From Pseudomonas sp. 10S4 (GTDB lineage: Bacteria > Pseudomonadota > Gammaproteobacteria > Pseudomonadales > Pseudomonadaceae), in contig NZ_CP133774.1 in NCBI RefSeq assembly GCF_034344865.1, positions 2,666,001 to 2,730,000 on the forward strand: 64,000 nucleotides of DNA, written 5' to 3'. Each line of letters begins with the position of its first letter. Position 1 is the stretch's first letter. The notes beneath the pieces were generated by a model. That model did no database searches. It worked only from the letters and a program-made list of their open reading frames with translations, and was not told the origin of the DNA. Of the stretch, positions 33,401 through 43,275 are shown in pieces. A program made the position numbers and the translations under genes.

Positions 33401-34288
33401 ATGAAAATCGCTTTTATCGGTCTCGGCAACATGGGCGCGCCGATGGCGCGCAACCTGATCAAGGCTGGCCACTCGCTGAACCTGGTCGATCTGAACAAAA
33501 CCGTTCTGGCCGAGCTGGAGCAACTGGGCGGCAGCATCAGCGCTTCGGCCCGCGAGGCCGCAGAAGGTGCAGAGCTGGTGATCACCATGTTGCCCGCCGC
33601 TGTGCATGTGCGCAGCGTCTGGCTCGGTGAGGACGGCGTACTCGCCGGTATCGGCAAAGGCGTGCCAGCGGTGGATTGCAGCACCATTGATCCGCAAACC
33701 GCGCGCGACGTGGCTGCCGCGGCTGCCAAGCAAGGCGTGGCCATGGCCGATGCACCGGTCTCCGGCGGCACCGGTGGTGCAACGGCCGGGACGCTGACCT
33801 TTATGGTCGGCGCCACCCCTGAACTGTTCGCCACTCTGCAACCGGTATTGGCGCAGATGGGCCGCAACATCGTCCATTGCGGCGAAGTCGGCACCGGGCA
33901 AATCGCCAAGATCTGCAACAACCTGTTGCTGGCGATCTCGATGGTCGGCGTCAGCGAAGCCATGGCCTTGGGCGATGCGCTGGGGATCGACACCGGCGTG
34001 TTGGCCGGGATCATCAACAGCTCGACCGGGCGTTGCTGGAGTTCGGAGATGTACAACCCGTGGCCGGGCATCGTCGAAACGGCACCGGCCTCGCGCGGTT
34101 ATACCGGCGGTTTCGGTGCTGAACTGATGCTCAAGGATCTGGGGCTGGCGACGGAAGCGGCACGTCAGGCGCACCAACCGGTGGTGCTTGGCGCGGTGGC
34201 CCAGCAGTTGTATCAGGCGATGAGCCAGCGCGGGGAGGGAGGCAAGGACTTCTCGGCGATCATCAACAGCTATCGCAAACCTCAGTAA
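33401..34288 (+). CDS. mmsB: 3-hydroxyisobutyrate dehydrogenase
   Basis: A 295-residue NAD-dependent beta-hydroxyacid dehydrogenase acting just before MmsA in valine catabolism. Rossmann motif GLGNMGAPMARNL at 7-19, substrate motif DAPVSGGTGGA at about 119-129, catalytic lysine in GQIAKICNN near 172. Short spacing from mmsA and an AGGAGCC-type ribosome site indicate one operon. Confidence 0.95.
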   Translation: MKIAFIGLGNMGAPMARNLIKAGHSLNLVDLNKTVLAELEQLGGSISASAREAAEGAELVITMLPAAVHVRSVWLGEDGVLAGIGKGVPAVDCSTIDPQTARDVAAAAAKQGVAMADAPVSGGTGGATAGTLTFMVGATPELFATLQPVLAQMGRNIVHCGEVGTGQIAKICNNLLLAISMVGVSEAMALGDALGIDTGVLAGIINSSTGRCWSSEMYNPWPGIVETAPASRGYTGGFGAELMLKDLGLATEAARQAHQPVVLGAVAQQLYQAMSQRGEGGKDFSAIINSYRKPQ

Positions 34289-34355
34289 AGGTATCCGAGT
34301 CTGGTGGTGAGTGAATTTTTTGTGGGGTGGAGGCTTGCCTATGGCGAGGGGGTTT

Positions 34356-34478
34356 TGTGGCGAGGGGGCTTACCCCCGTTGGAGTGCGCAGCACTCCCCT
34401 GCATTTCTTCCGTCACGACCTAGTCGTCAGGTTTTACGACGGCTTCGCCGCCGAACGGGGGCGAGCCCCCTCACCACA
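34356..34478. repeat. REPIN, TGTGGCGAGGGGGCTT family (copy 1)
   Basis: Inverted arms TGTGGCGAGGGGGCTTACCC... and ...GGGCGAGCCCCCTCACCACA enclose about 75 bases. A degenerate partial arm lies just left of it (34321-34350). The same family occurs at 42642-42746 and 50558-50688; these paired elements are spread by RAYT transposases, none of which is in the window. Confidence 0.85.
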
Positions 34479-34517
34479 ACAGCACTCAGCCGCAGGTAAC
34501 GCGTCATCAGTATTTTT

Positions 34518-34552
34518 CCGAGAGACCACGTCGGGTGGTCTCTCGGTTTTTT
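34518..34552. terminator. Bidirectional terminator between mmsB and the cupin gene
   Basis: Stem CCGAGAGACCAC / GTGGTCTCTCGG followed by TTTTTT on the plus strand. A-rich sequence on the other side is weak. It lies between the convergent mmsB and cupin genes. Confidence 0.85.
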
Positions 34553-34555
34553 GCA

Positions 34556-34900
34556 TCAGGCAAACACAAAATACTTACGCACGGTCTCAACCACTTCCCA
34601 CGTGCCTTTCATCCCCGGTTCGATGACGAAGATATCCCCGGCGCGCAGATGGATCGGCTCTTTCCCTTCTGGGGTGATGATGCAGTAGCCCTCGCGGAAA
34701 TCGCAGTATTCCCACTTCACATATTCCACGTACCACTTGCCCGGCGTGCAGATCCAGGTGCCCATGATCTTGCTGCCGTCTTCGCTGGTATAGGCGTTGA
34801 GGTTGACGGTGTGCGGGTCGCCTTCGAGTTTTTCCCATTTGCAGGCGTCGAGCACTGGCAGCGGGTGGGTATCGCGAAGAACGGTGATAGGTGCGGACAT
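34556..34900 (-). CDS. Cupin-fold protein (DUF861-like)
   Basis: A 114-residue single-domain cupin. The stretch GTWICTPGKWYVEYVKWEYCDFREGYCIITPEG and the later AGDIFVIEPGMKGTWEVVE are typical of the (S)-ureidoglycine/EutQ-like DUF861 cupins. The start at 34898-34900 is chosen for GGAG seven bases upstream; an ATG at 34915 is in frame. It diverges from kynB, but no shared function is evident. The usual metal histidines are not clear, so enzymatic activity is uncertain. Confidence 0.8.
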   Translation of the reverse strand: MSAPITVLRDTHPLPVLDACKWEKLEGDPHTVNLNAYTSEDGSKIMGTWICTPGKWYVEYVKWEYCDFREGYCIITPEGKEPIHLRAGDIFVIEPGMKGTWEVVETVRKYFVFA

Positions 34901-35201
34901 GTGAACTCCAGACATAAGCAGAAGAACGAAGTCGCCACCCTATAGGGCTTGGTCCGGGATCAGTTGTCTGTACTCGACACTGAGCTATCCAGAAACGCAG
35001 CTACCCTCATCAATCCAGGCAACGCTCGGCGGATGAGAGTGGCGTTTGAGCGATCTGCTTTTTCCCGTTGAAACTTCCTCTCAAAAAATCCCTGATTCCT
35101 GGCAGTTCCTGCGAAAGAACCAGGCGTTTTCGAAGGTTTTCGCAAGAATATTCACGGGTATCACTCGTATCATTCATTTCGGACCATGCCGAGAGTTTGC
35201 A
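34901..35201. other. Intergenic region between cupin gene and kynB
   Basis: About 300 bases between divergent starts with no coding frame I believe. A dyad CCTGG-CA-GTTC...GAAC-CAGG lies at 35098-35124, and a short direct repeat GTATCA...GTATCATTC just before kynB. One of these may be the KynR site for kynBA, since kynR is Lrp-type and encoded at 42802. Confidence 0.4.
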
Positions 35202-35867
35202 ATGAAAAAAATAAGATCGTGGTGGGATATCAGCCCGCCCTTGAGCGCGGCAACACCGACCTGGCCGGGTGATACGCCTTTTCAGGAAGAACGCGTCTGG
35301 ACCTTCGGGCCTGAGTGTCCGGTGAATGTCGGGCGCATTACCCTGTCGCCTCACACGGGCGCCCATGTCGACGCGCCGCTGCATTACAGCGCTGATGGCG
35401 CGCCGATTGGGGAAGTGTCGCTGGACGTTTACATGGGGCCTTGTCGCGTAGTGCATTGCCTGGACAGCGGCCGACTGGTGCATCCTGAGCAACTGGCCGG
35501 TCGTTTGCTCGAGCTGCCCGAACGTGTCCTGTTGCGAACCTATCGACAGGCACCGCTGACGACCTGGGATGCGGACTTCACCGCGGTCGCCAAGGAAACC
35601 GTCGACTTGCTGGCCAGCCTCGGCGTGCGCTTGATCGGCATCGATACGCCTTCGCTGGACCCGCAGCAATCCAAGACCATGGATGCGCACAATGCCGTCG
35701 CTCTCCATGGCATGGCGATCCTGGAAGGCATCGTGCTCGACGAGGTCCCGGAAGGGGACTACGAACTGATTGCACTGCCGCTGCGCTTTGCCAATCTCGA
35801 CGCCAGCCCGGTCAGGGCCATTTTGCGTCCACTCAATCCACCGCCACGTGAGGAGCCTGCGCAATGA
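35202..35867 (+). CDS. kynB: Kynurenine formamidase
   Basis: A 221-residue metal-dependent cyclase-family hydrolase that converts N-formylkynurenine to kynurenine, the second step of tryptophan degradation. The metal motif [12 protein letters not shown] (about 47-58) is characteristic. The start [14 protein letters not shown] at 35202 has GAGAG upstream and matches the family N-terminus; the longer frame from 35046 is not supported. Its stop overlaps kynA's start by four bases. Confidence 0.93.
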   Translation: MKKIRSWWDISPPLSAATPTWPGDTPFQEERVWTFGPECPVNVGRITLSPHTGAHVDAPLHYSADGAPIGEVSLDVYMGPCRVVHCLDSGRLVHPEQLAGRLLELPERVLLRTYRQAPLTTWDADFTAVAKETVDLLASLGVRLIGIDTPSLDPQQSKTMDAHNAVALHGMAILEGIVLDEVPEGDYELIALPLRFANLDASPVRAILRPLNPPPREEPAQ

Positions 35868-36718
35868 GCCAATGTCCGTATTCATCGGGTCAGCCGCCAG
35901 AGGAATGGCATGACGCCGAGCTGAATTTTTCCGACTCCATGAGCTATGGCGACTACCTGGATCTTGGGCGCATTCTCAGTGCCCAGCACCCGTTGTCCCC
36001 GGACCATAACGAGATGCTGTTCATCATCCAGCACCAGACCTCCGAGCTGTGGATGAAGCTGATGTTGCACGAGCTCAAGGCTGCCCGCGAACACCTGCGC
36101 CTGGGAGAGTTGCCGCCGGCCTTCAAGATGCTGGCGCGGGTTTCGCGGATTTTTGATCAACTGGTGCATGCCTGGACGGTGCTGGCCACGATGACCCCGA
36201 CCGAGTACCACTCGATTCGGCCATTTTTGGGGCAGTCATCGGGCTTTCAGTCGTTTCAATACCGAGAAATCGAGTTCATTCTGGGCAATAAAAGCGCGAC
36301 TTTGTTGCGCCCCCATGCCCATCGTCCGGAGCTGTTACAGGAACTCGAAAAGGCGATCGCCACGCCGTCGCTGTATGACGAAGCGATTCGTTTGATGGCC
36401 AGCGCCGGCCTGCAGATTGACCCGCAGCGCTTCGAGCGTGACCCGACCAGCGCGACGCAGCATGACGCTTCGGTCGAAGCGGCGTGGCGTGTGGTGTACA
36501 AAGATCCGTCGCGTTATTGGGACCTTTATCAACTGGCCGAAAAACTCATCGACCTCGAAGATTCGTTTCGCCAGTGGCGCTTTCGGCATGTCACCACGGT
36601 TGAGCGGATCATCGGCTTTCAACCGGGTACCGGCGGCACTGAAGGTGTCGGTTATCTACGCAAGATGCTCGACACGGTGCTGTTCCCGGAGCTGTGGCGC
36701 GTACGCTCGACGCTCTGA
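35864..36718 (+). CDS. kynA: Tryptophan 2,3-dioxygenase
   Basis: A 284-residue haem enzyme opening the indole ring of tryptophan to N-formylkynurenine. [30 protein letters not shown] and [16 protein letters not shown] are signature stretches of the family. Translation is coupled to kynB through an ATGA overlap. A strong terminator follows. Confidence 0.96.
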   Translation: MSQCPYSSGQPPEEWHDAELNFSDSMSYGDYLDLGRILSAQHPLSPDHNEMLFIIQHQTSELWMKLMLHELKAAREHLRLGELPPAFKMLARVSRIFDQLVHAWTVLATMTPTEYHSIRPFLGQSSGFQSFQYREIEFILGNKSATLLRPHAHRPELLQELEKAIATPSLYDEAIRLMASAGLQIDPQRFERDPTSATQHDASVEAAWRVVYKDPSRYWDLYQLAEKLIDLEDSFRQWRFRHVTTVERIIGFQPGTGGTEGVGYLRKMLDTVLFPELWRVRSTL

Positions 36719-36730
36719 TCCGAACCGGAT

Positions 36731-36768
36731 AAAAAAGCCCCGGCATTCATTGAATGCCGGGGCTTTTT
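36731..36768. terminator. Bidirectional terminator after kynA
   Basis: Stem AAAGCCCCGGCATTCA / TGAATGCCGGGGCTTT flanked by A-run and T-run, between kynA and the convergent permease gene. Confidence 0.93.
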
Positions 36769-36780
36769 GTTAAGCGGGGA

Positions 36781-38184
36781 TTACTGAGCGACTGGCACAG
36801 CCCGATCCCGCGCCACACGCACCCGGTAGAACACGTAGATAATTAACACCCACACCGGTATCGCGATGACCGAGGCGCGTATACCCGGGATCATCCACAT
36901 TACCCAGATGATCATGGCCATGAACGCCAGGCACAGGTAGTTGCTGAAGGGAAACCAGAACGACTTGAAGCCCGGCACGACGCCTTGCTGGCCCATGACT
37001 TTGCGAAACTTCAGGTGGGTCAGGCTGATCAGTGTCCAGTTGATCATCAGCGAGGCGACCACCAGGGCGAACAGCAGCTCCAACGCTTCATGCGGGGCGA
37101 GGTAGTTGACCAGCACCGACAACATCGTGATCAGCGCCGATATGCCCAACGCGCGCAACGGCACACCCTGTTTGTTCAGCTTCATCAGCGACTTCGGTGC
37201 ATCGCCCTGTTCGGCCAGGCCGTAGAGCATGCGGCTGTTGCAGTAGACGCCGCTGTTGTAGACCGAAAGCGCCGCAGTGAGCACCACGAAGTTGAGGATT
37301 TGCGCCGCCGTATCGCTGCCGATCAGGGAGAAAATCTGCACGAATGGGCTGCCGCTGTAAGCATCGCCGGACGCACCCAGGGTTTGCAGCAGTTGATCCC
37401 ATGGGTACAGCGAAAGCAGTACGGTGAGTGCGCCGACGTAGAAGATCAATACGCGATAAACCACTTGGTTGATCGCCTTGGGGATGACCTTCCTCGGTTC
37501 GCTGGCTTCAGCCGCGGTGATACCGACCAGTTCCAGGCCACCAAACGAGAACATGATGAACGCCATCGACATCAGCAAACCGGTGGTGCCATTGGGGAAG
37601 AAACCGCCGTGGCTCCATAGATTGCTGACTGAGGCTTGCGGGCCGCCTGAGCCGCTGAACAGCATGTAGCAACCCAAAACGATCATGCCGATGATTGCCA
37701 CGACCTTGATGATCGCAAACCAGAATTCCATCTCGCCGAAGACTTTGACGTTCATCGTATTGATCAGGTTGACCAGCACGAAGAACACCGCCGCGCTGAC
37801 CCAGGTGGGAATTTCCGGCCACCAGAACTGCACGTATTTGCCGACGGCCGTCAGCTCTGCCATGCCGACCAGCACATACAAAACCCAGTAGTTCCAGCCG
37901 GACAGAAACCCGGCATAGCCGCCCCAGTACTTGTGGGCGAAGTGACTGAAAGAACCGGCAACCGGCTCTTCGACAATCATCTCCCCCAGCTGGCGCATGA
38001 TCAGGAACGCGATGAACCCGGCAATCGCGTAGCCGAGAATCATCGACGGCCCGGCCGACTTGAGTACACCAGCCGAACCGAGGAACAGCCCGGTACCAAT
38101 CGCTCCGCCCAGAGCGATCAGTTGAATATGGCGATTTTTCAATCCTCGTTTGAGCTCGCCCTGTTGCAAGATTTCATCCGCCAT
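36781..38184 (-). CDS. Amino acid permease, AroP/PheP-type
   Basis: A 467-residue APC-superfamily permease with 12 expected membrane segments. The N-terminal HIQLIALGGAIGTGLFLGSAG and QLGEMIVEEPVAGSFSHFA match the AroP/PheP/CycA group. It lies 43 bases after antC on the same strand, between the kyn and ant genes, so tryptophan or another aromatic amino acid is a reasonable substrate; the exact one is not readable. Confidence 0.88.
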   Translation of the reverse strand: MADEILQQGELKRGLKNRHIQLIALGGAIGTGLFLGSAGVLKSAGPSMILGYAIAGFIAFLIMRQLGEMIVEEPVAGSFSHFAHKYWGGYAGFLSGWNYWVLYVLVGMAELTAVGKYVQFWWPEIPTWVSAAVFFVLVNLINTMNVKVFGEMEFWFAIIKVVAIIGMIVLGCYMLFSGSGGPQASVSNLWSHGGFFPNGTTGLLMSMAFIMFSFGGLELVGITAAEASEPRKVIPKAINQVVYRVLIFYVGALTVLLSLYPWDQLLQTLGASGDAYSGSPFVQIFSLIGSDTAAQILNFVVLTAALSVYNSGVYCNSRMLYGLAEQGDAPKSLMKLNKQGVPLRALGISALITMLSVLVNYLAPHEALELLFALVVASLMINWTLISLTHLKFRKVMGQQGVVPGFKSFWFPFSNYLCLAFMAMIIWVMWMIPGIRASVIAIPVWVLIIYVFYRVRVARDRAVPVAQ

Positions 38185-38227
38185 CTCGTTCCCTTTTGAT
38201 TATTGTTGTCAGGTCTGATGTGAAGCG

Positions 38228-39247
38228 TCAGATATTACTCTCGGTGAATTTTTCGTAATACAAATGAACGCTGTCGAGTGCCTGGGATTGCAACCAGCTC
38301 TTGATCGATTCGACCATCGGCGGTGGCCCACAGACATACATATCGGCAGGTGCGTCGTGGAGTTCACTGATATCGAAATGTTCGGCAATGTAGCCGCGTT
38401 TTCCTGTCCATTGCGGCGTCGGGTCACTCACCACTTCAGTGTAGCGAAACCCTGGAATGCGCTCGGCATAGGCCTCGATGCGTGCTCGTTCGCACAGGTC
38501 GGCGGCGTCCCGCACGCCGTAATACAAATGCACCGGTTGCGGGCATCCACGCTCGGCCAATTCGTCGAGCATGCCCAGTAGCGCGGAAAGCCCGGTACCA
38601 CCCGCCACCAGGATCAGGGGCTTGGCAACGTGACGAAGATAGAAGGCGCCCAGTGGTGCCTCCAGCCCGATTTTGTCGCCCACCTGACAGCGTTCACGGA
38701 TGTAGTTGCTCATCACGCCGTCGGGTAACAGTCGAATCAGGAATTGCAGGTGATTGCCGCTGCTCGGCCGATTGGCGAACGAATAGGAACGCTTGCTTTC
38801 AGTCCCCGGGATCAGCAATCGGGCGTATTGCCCCGGCAGAAAGTCCAGCGGGTTGGTTGGGCCAAGATCCAGATGCAGGATCGCTGTGCTGGCTGAGATC
38901 TGTCGGACTTCAGTGACCGTGCCACTGAGTTGCTCAGGCCCCGGTGCATTGCACAGGCTTGAAGCAAAGTCGAAATAGAACGCTGCGTCGGATTTGACCC
39001 GGGTCTGGCAGCTGAGCATTTTGCGTTGCTGCAGGTCTTGGGCGGAGAGGGCTTCCTCGTCGACGTAATCCTGGCTGTAGTCTCCCGAGTCGCATCGACC
39101 CTGGCAGGTTCCGCAGACGCCTTCGCGGCAATCCAGGGGAATGTTGATGCCGTTGCGCAGGGCGGCGTCGAGCAGTATTTCGTTGGGTTGTACGGGAAAG
39201 AACAGCGTTTTTCCGTCGGCAAAGCTGAACGCGACCTTGTGGTTCAT
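38228..39247 (-). CDS. antC: Anthranilate 1,2-dioxygenase electron-transfer component (reductase)
   Basis: A 339-residue reductase that passes electrons from NADH to the oxygenase. The N-terminal plant-type 2Fe-2S domain has cysteines in CREGVCGTCQGRC and CQTR. The FAD domain follows with RSYSFANRP near 177, then the NAD domain (VAGGTGLSALLGML, YVCGPPPMVES). Domain order and length match AntC/BenC. It is the last gene of antABC. Confidence 0.94.
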   Translation of the reverse strand: MNHKVAFSFADGKTLFFPVQPNEILLDAALRNGINIPLDCREGVCGTCQGRCDSGDYSQDYVDEEALSAQDLQQRKMLSCQTRVKSDAAFYFDFASSLCNAPGPEQLSGTVTEVRQISASTAILHLDLGPTNPLDFLPGQYARLLIPGTESKRSYSFANRPSSGNHLQFLIRLLPDGVMSNYIRERCQVGDKIGLEAPLGAFYLRHVAKPLILVAGGTGLSALLGMLDELAERGCPQPVHLYYGVRDAADLCERARIEAYAERIPGFRYTEVVSDPTPQWTGKRGYIAEHFDISELHDAPADMYVCGPPPMVESIKSWLQSQALDSVHLYYEKFTESNI

Positions 39248-39265
39248 GCCCCGGTCTCCATGGTT

Positions 39266-39757
39266 TCAGAGGTGGTAGAAATCGAGCACCGAGTTGATGG
39301 TGTCGTTGAGCAGCAGCACATGCTTGCGGGTGATCCGCCAGCTGTCTGCGTGGGGCTTGAGGTGATACGTCGCACGGCCGAAGAACTGCTCGGAAGTGGC
39401 CAGGCGATAGAACAAGGTGTGCCAGTTCAGGCGCACTTCCAGCTCACCGCCGTCGAGCTCGCTGATCCGCACGTTGTTGATCAGGTGCGAGGTGCGCGGC
39501 ATCGGTGTCGATGAAGCGGATTTACCAGTACGCAAGCGGAAAACCCGGTCTTCCAGCCCCGAACGGTTGGGGTAGTAGATCAGCGACATTTCGCGTTTGG
39601 GGTCGCGGGTGTAGACGTGTTCCGAGTCCCATTGCGGCAGGTGAAACTCACTCTGCTCGTCGAACAGGTTGATGTAGGCGTCCCATTCCTGGGCATCGCA
39701 CAGTTCGGATTTGCGGTAGAAAAACTGCTCGATCTGGTACTGCAATTGCGCATTCAT
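39266..39757 (-). CDS. antB: Anthranilate 1,2-dioxygenase small (beta) subunit
   Basis: A 163-residue ring-hydroxylating dioxygenase beta subunit (EQFFYRKSELCDAQEWDAYINLF; RISELDGGELEVRLNW). It has a structural role in the alpha3beta3 oxygenase. I prefer ATG at 39755-39757, which follows GAGG at good spacing; a GTG two codons upstream is an alternative. The gap to the antA stop is two bases. Confidence 0.93.
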   Translation of the reverse strand: MNAQLQYQIEQFFYRKSELCDAQEWDAYINLFDEQSEFHLPQWDSEHVYTRDPKREMSLIYYPNRSGLEDRVFRLRTGKSASSTPMPRTSHLINNVRISELDGGELEVRLNWHTLFYRLATSEQFFGRATYHLKPHADSWRITRKHVLLLNDTINSVLDFYHL

Positions 39758-39759
39758 GT

Positions 39760-41148
39760 TCACACCTCACGCAGTTTCAGGGATTTCGCTTCCAGGCCAT
39801 CGAGCAGGAATTTCTGCCAGTTGCTGTGCTGGTTGACGTAAAGCCCTTCGTGGGTGAATTCGGTGCCGGTCATGGCCGGTGCGATGCCGATGGACTCGCT
39901 GTTGGGCGTAGCGCCGGTTTCCCAGCGGTGGCTGCCGCGGGAAATATCGCTCCAGCGTTCCAGGCGCGCCTGGAAACCACGCTGGGCTTCGCGAAATTCC
40001 ACCAGGTCATCCGGTGTGCCAAGGCCCGACACGTTGAAGAAATCTTCGAACTGACGAATGCGGTTTTCCCGATCCGCGTCCGACTCGTTTTTAACCCCCA
40101 GGCACTGGCTGATGATCTCGGTTTTGTTCCAGGCCACTGGGCGGATGATGCGCAGTTGCGAGCTGATCTGATCGAGGAAAAACAGGCTTGGATAGATGTT
40201 CAGATTGCGCAGCCGATGCATCATCCATTCGGCTTTTTCCTGGCCGTGCTCTTCGATCAGACGCGGCATGATCGTGGCGTAGCCGGAGCGCACGGCGGGG
40301 TTCGGCATGTCACTGAACAACAGGCTATGGCCATTGTTGAACGCGAACCAGCCGTCATCGGTGTTGGCGTCGCCGGCGCCAAGTTTGCTGTAGTCCAGCG
40401 TGCCGCTGGAGCTGGTGCCATTCTCGGTGTTGACCTGCTGGCGGTGTTGCACGGTGGCCACGTAGTTATAGTGGACGGTGCTGACGTGATAGCCATCCAG
40501 GCCGTTTTCGTTCTGCAGCTTCCAGTTGCCGTCGTAGGTGTACGCCGACTTGCCGGGCAACACCTCCAGCTCTCCGGTCGGCGACTGGGCAACCATCATG
40601 TCGAAGAACACCTTGGCGTCGCCGAGGAAGTCTTCGAGGCTGTTATCGGCGTGTACATCCAGGCTGATAAACACAAACCCCTTGTAGCTCTGGATGCGCG
40701 CTTTTTTCAGGCCGCGTGTGGCCTTGTCGAAACCTTCGGGGTATTCGCCGGGCGCCTTGACCTTCACCAGGCGGCCGTCGCTTTTGTAGCACCACGCATG
40801 GAACGGGCAGGTGAAGGTCGACTGGTTGCCCTTGCCGACGCGGGTCAGCGTCGTGCCACGATGTTGGCAGGCGTTGATCAGTGCATTGAGCTGGCCGTCG
40901 CCGTCAGCGCGTATGATCATGGGCTGGCGGCCGGCGCGCATCGTCACGAAGTCGTGATTGTTGGCCAGCTCGCTTTCATGGCAGGCGTAAATCCAGTTCT
41001 TTTCGAAGATCAGTTCCATCTCCAGATCGAACAACTGCGGCTCGGTGAAAATATCCCGGGCGATCCGGAATACGCCGTCTGTCGGACGGAAGTCCAGGCA
41101 GCCTTCAATAAACGCTTTCCACTGCTCGACGTTCTTTTCGCCACTCAT
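39760..41148 (-). CDS. antA: Anthranilate 1,2-dioxygenase large (alpha) subunit
   Basis: A 462-residue oxygenase that converts anthranilate to catechol, releasing CO2 and ammonia. The Rieske centre is CQHRGTTL...CPFH and the mononuclear iron site GLDGYHVSTVH. The ATG at 41146-41148 (MSGEKNVEQWKAFIE) fits known AntA and has AAAGG upstream; the in-frame ATG at 41190 has no ribosome site. Substrate is assigned as anthranilate rather than benzoate from the kyn genes and the adjacent AraC regulator. Confidence 0.94.
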   Translation of the reverse strand: MSGEKNVEQWKAFIEGCLDFRPTDGVFRIARDIFTEPQLFDLEMELIFEKNWIYACHESELANNHDFVTMRAGRQPMIIRADGDGQLNALINACQHRGTTLTRVGKGNQSTFTCPFHAWCYKSDGRLVKVKAPGEYPEGFDKATRGLKKARIQSYKGFVFISLDVHADNSLEDFLGDAKVFFDMMVAQSPTGELEVLPGKSAYTYDGNWKLQNENGLDGYHVSTVHYNYVATVQHRQQVNTENGTSSSGTLDYSKLGAGDANTDDGWFAFNNGHSLLFSDMPNPAVRSGYATIMPRLIEEHGQEKAEWMMHRLRNLNIYPSLFFLDQISSQLRIIRPVAWNKTEIISQCLGVKNESDADRENRIRQFEDFFNVSGLGTPDDLVEFREAQRGFQARLERWSDISRGSHRWETGATPNSESIGIAPAMTGTEFTHEGLYVNQHSNWQKFLLDGLEAKSLKLREV

Positions 41149-41583
41149 GGGTCTGTACCTTTTTTGTTCGGGCCAATCGGTTGTGCTCATTAGAGGGAGT
41201 GGGGCAGGTTGGGGTCTATCCGGTTTGTCGGCGAAGGCAGTCCATAAAATTGGCGGGCAGTGGCGGGCCTAAAAGATCGCAGCCTTCGGCAATCTCGTGC
41301 GCGTCGGGTAACAGGCCCGCGTATCAAACCGTGCAGCGCCTACCCAAATCCGGCACCAAGCGATAAACGGCCGCACCTGTTTGCAGCATTCAGGTACTGT
41401 TTTGTTGGGCGGGTGTACTGTTCGAGGACGCGCCCAAGGTTCAAAGCGACCGCTTTATCCACTTAGTCGGTGATTGCTATCCACTGGGTTGGACTGGCGG
41501 TTTAGTGGCTTGGAACTTGCTGTTTTCAAGCCGAATACGCGCCGTCAGAGCGCGCAGAAAAATATCGCCGTGAGTGCACCGTG
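41149..41583. other. antA-antR divergent intergenic region with a partial REP arm
   Basis: About 435 bases without a convincing gene. It must hold the antA promoter and AntR site, which I cannot place. One arm of the GATCGCAGCCTTCGGC repeat family is at 41271-41291, degenerating into unrelated sequence. Confidence 0.5.
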
Positions 41584-42597
41584 ATGAATAGCAAAACTGA
41601 TCCGCAGTTTCGCGACATTCGTATTGATAGATTCGACCTTGAGGGTGCGAGGACCTGGATGTCTGGCATCTGCGGGCCGCATCGTCTCGTGACCGCGACC
41701 CCCGAGCGCATTCGCTTTCATCACAGCGCCAATGTGTTCAAGTCGATGGCCACCACGTTGGGCACTATCGAATACGGCACCGACGTCACCGTTGACATCG
41801 AAGACGCCGAACACTTCAGCAGCTACAGCCTGAGTTTGCCGCTGGTGGGCGAGCAGGAGTTGAGCAAGAACGGCAGTGTGTTGAAGTCCAACCGCGATCA
41901 GGGCGTGATCATTTCACCGAATGAAAACCAGGTGCTGGCGATCTCCGGCGATTGCCGCAAAGTCCAGGTGGTCATCACTCGCGCCGCCATGAGTGAGTCG
42001 CTGGAGGGTCTGTTGCAGCGACCGCTGGAGGCGCCGCTGCGGTTCGAATCGGTAATGGACGCGGTCGACGGGGCATCGGCTTCGTGGTGGCGGATGGCGC
42101 GGTATTTCATCGCCGAACTGGAGCGCAGCAGCGAATTATATGAGCAGGTTGCGTTCACCCGGGACATCGAGAGTTCCTTGATCAAAGGCTTGATCCTCGC
42201 TCAGCCGAACAACTACTCCGAAGAACTGAGGAACGTGTTGGGCGTGAAGTTGCCGCATTATCTGATCAGGGCCCGGCAATACATCCACGCCAACGCCCGA
42301 GAAGCGCTGCACCTTGAGGACATCGAAGCCGCGACCGGGGTTTCACGCTTCAAGTTGTTCGAGGCTTTCAAAAAGTACTTCGCTTTGTCGCCGATGGTTT
42401 ACCTGAAAAAATACCGTTTGAATGCCGTGCGCCAGGACATCCTTGAACACGGTTCTGCGCGCAATATTTCCGAGATCGCCCTGAGCTGGGGCTTCACCCA
42501 CCTCGGGCGTTTTTCTGTTGAGTACCGCAAGTTGTTCGACGAATCCCCGAGCATGACCTTGCAGCGTAACGAAGCCCGCCGCATGCGCGGTTTCTAG
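41584..42597 (+). CDS. antR: AraC family activator of the anthranilate dioxygenase operon
   Basis: A 337-residue AraC/XylS-type regulator. The N-terminal effector domain resembles AraC_binding_2 (FKSMATTLGTIEYGTDVTVDIED); the double HTH is at about 235-335 (ATGVSRFKLFEAFKKYF, NISEIALSWGFTHLGRFSVEYRKLF). It diverges from antABC. In P. aeruginosa AntR activates antABC with anthranilate. I start at ATG 41584; a GTG codon directly before it is an alternative. Confidence 0.9.
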   Translation: MNSKTDPQFRDIRIDRFDLEGARTWMSGICGPHRLVTATPERIRFHHSANVFKSMATTLGTIEYGTDVTVDIEDAEHFSSYSLSLPLVGEQELSKNGSVLKSNRDQGVIISPNENQVLAISGDCRKVQVVITRAAMSESLEGLLQRPLEAPLRFESVMDAVDGASASWWRMARYFIAELERSSELYEQVAFTRDIESSLIKGLILAQPNNYSEELRNVLGVKLPHYLIRARQYIHANAREALHLEDIEAATGVSRFKLFEAFKKYFALSPMVYLKKYRLNAVRQDILEHGSARNISEIALSWGFTHLGRFSVEYRKLFDESPSMTLQRNEARRMRGF

Positions 42598-42641
42598 GGG
42601 CGCAGCGGCAAATGCCAGTCCGTTAAGCATGACATTGAACC

Positions 42642-42746
42642 TGTGGCGAGGGAGCTTGCTCCCGCTGGGCTGCGAAGCGGCCCCGCTCTCTATCCAAAGA
42701 AAGGGGACTGCTGCGCAGTCCAACGGGAGCAAGCTCCCTCGCCACG
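42642..42746. repeat. REPIN, TGTGGCGAGGGAGCTT family (copy 2)
   Basis: Arms TGTGGCGAGGGAGCTTGCTC and its complement near GAGCAAGCTCCCTCGCCAC enclose about 65 bases with CTGCGAAGCGGCC and CTGCTGCGCAGTC. It lies between the convergent antR and kynR genes. Confidence 0.88.
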
Positions 42747-42801
42747 GGTTATTCGTCGCCCGCTCTATCGCTTAACTGATCGGCACTAGGCGCAGCGGCC
42801 T

Positions 42802-43275
42802 TTACTTGCGCACCACCAAATCCAGCAACTCCTCACGTTCCTTGATTTTTTGCAGGACGATTTCAGAGCGGATATCGGTGACGCCCGCGGTGCGGTTGAG
42901 CTGGTTGACGATGAAATCGGAGAAGTGTTTGAGGTTGCGTGCCTGGACCCGCAACACATAGTTGCTCGCCCCGGTAATCACATAGGCGGTGACCACTTCG
43001 GGCCACAACTGGACCTTCTTGATGAAGGTCTCATGCCAGTCCTCGACGTCCTGTCGCAACGACACATGGACGATGGCTTCCAGTTCAATTCCCAGCCGTT
43101 CGGCACTCAGTACCGCGCGATAACCCGTGATGATTCCCTCACTTTCCAGCAGGCGTAAACGGCGTAAACAGGCGGACGGCGAGAGGGCTACTTTCTCCGC
43201 CAATTCCTGGTTACTGATACGGCCATCCTGTTGCAGGTGATGCAGGATTCGCAGGTCTGTGGCGTCGAGAATCAT
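42802..43275 (-). CDS. kynR: Lrp/AsnC family regulator, KynR-like
   Basis: A 157-residue Lrp-type regulator: N-terminal HTH (LDATDLRILHHLQQDGRISNQELAEKVALSPSACLRRLRLLE) and C-terminal RAM domain (VVTAYVITGASNYVLRVQ). It diverges from kynU. In P. aeruginosa KynR responds to kynurenine and activates kyn genes. Here kynU and kynBA are apart, so one regulator may serve both. Confidence 0.85.
   Translation of the reverse strand: MILDATDLRILHHLQQDGRISNQELAEKVALSPSACLRRLRLLESEGIITGYRAVLSAERLGIELEAIVHVSLRQDVEDWHETFIKKVQLWPEVVTAYVITGASNYVLRVQARNLKHFSDFIVNQLNRTAGVTDIRSEIVLQKIKEREELLDLVVRK

Noticed and set aside
31759-34071. A 770-codon antisense frame opposite mmsA and mmsB
   Set aside because: A typical shadow frame in high-GC coding DNA; no recognisable domain, low-complexity composition, and both sense genes are certain.
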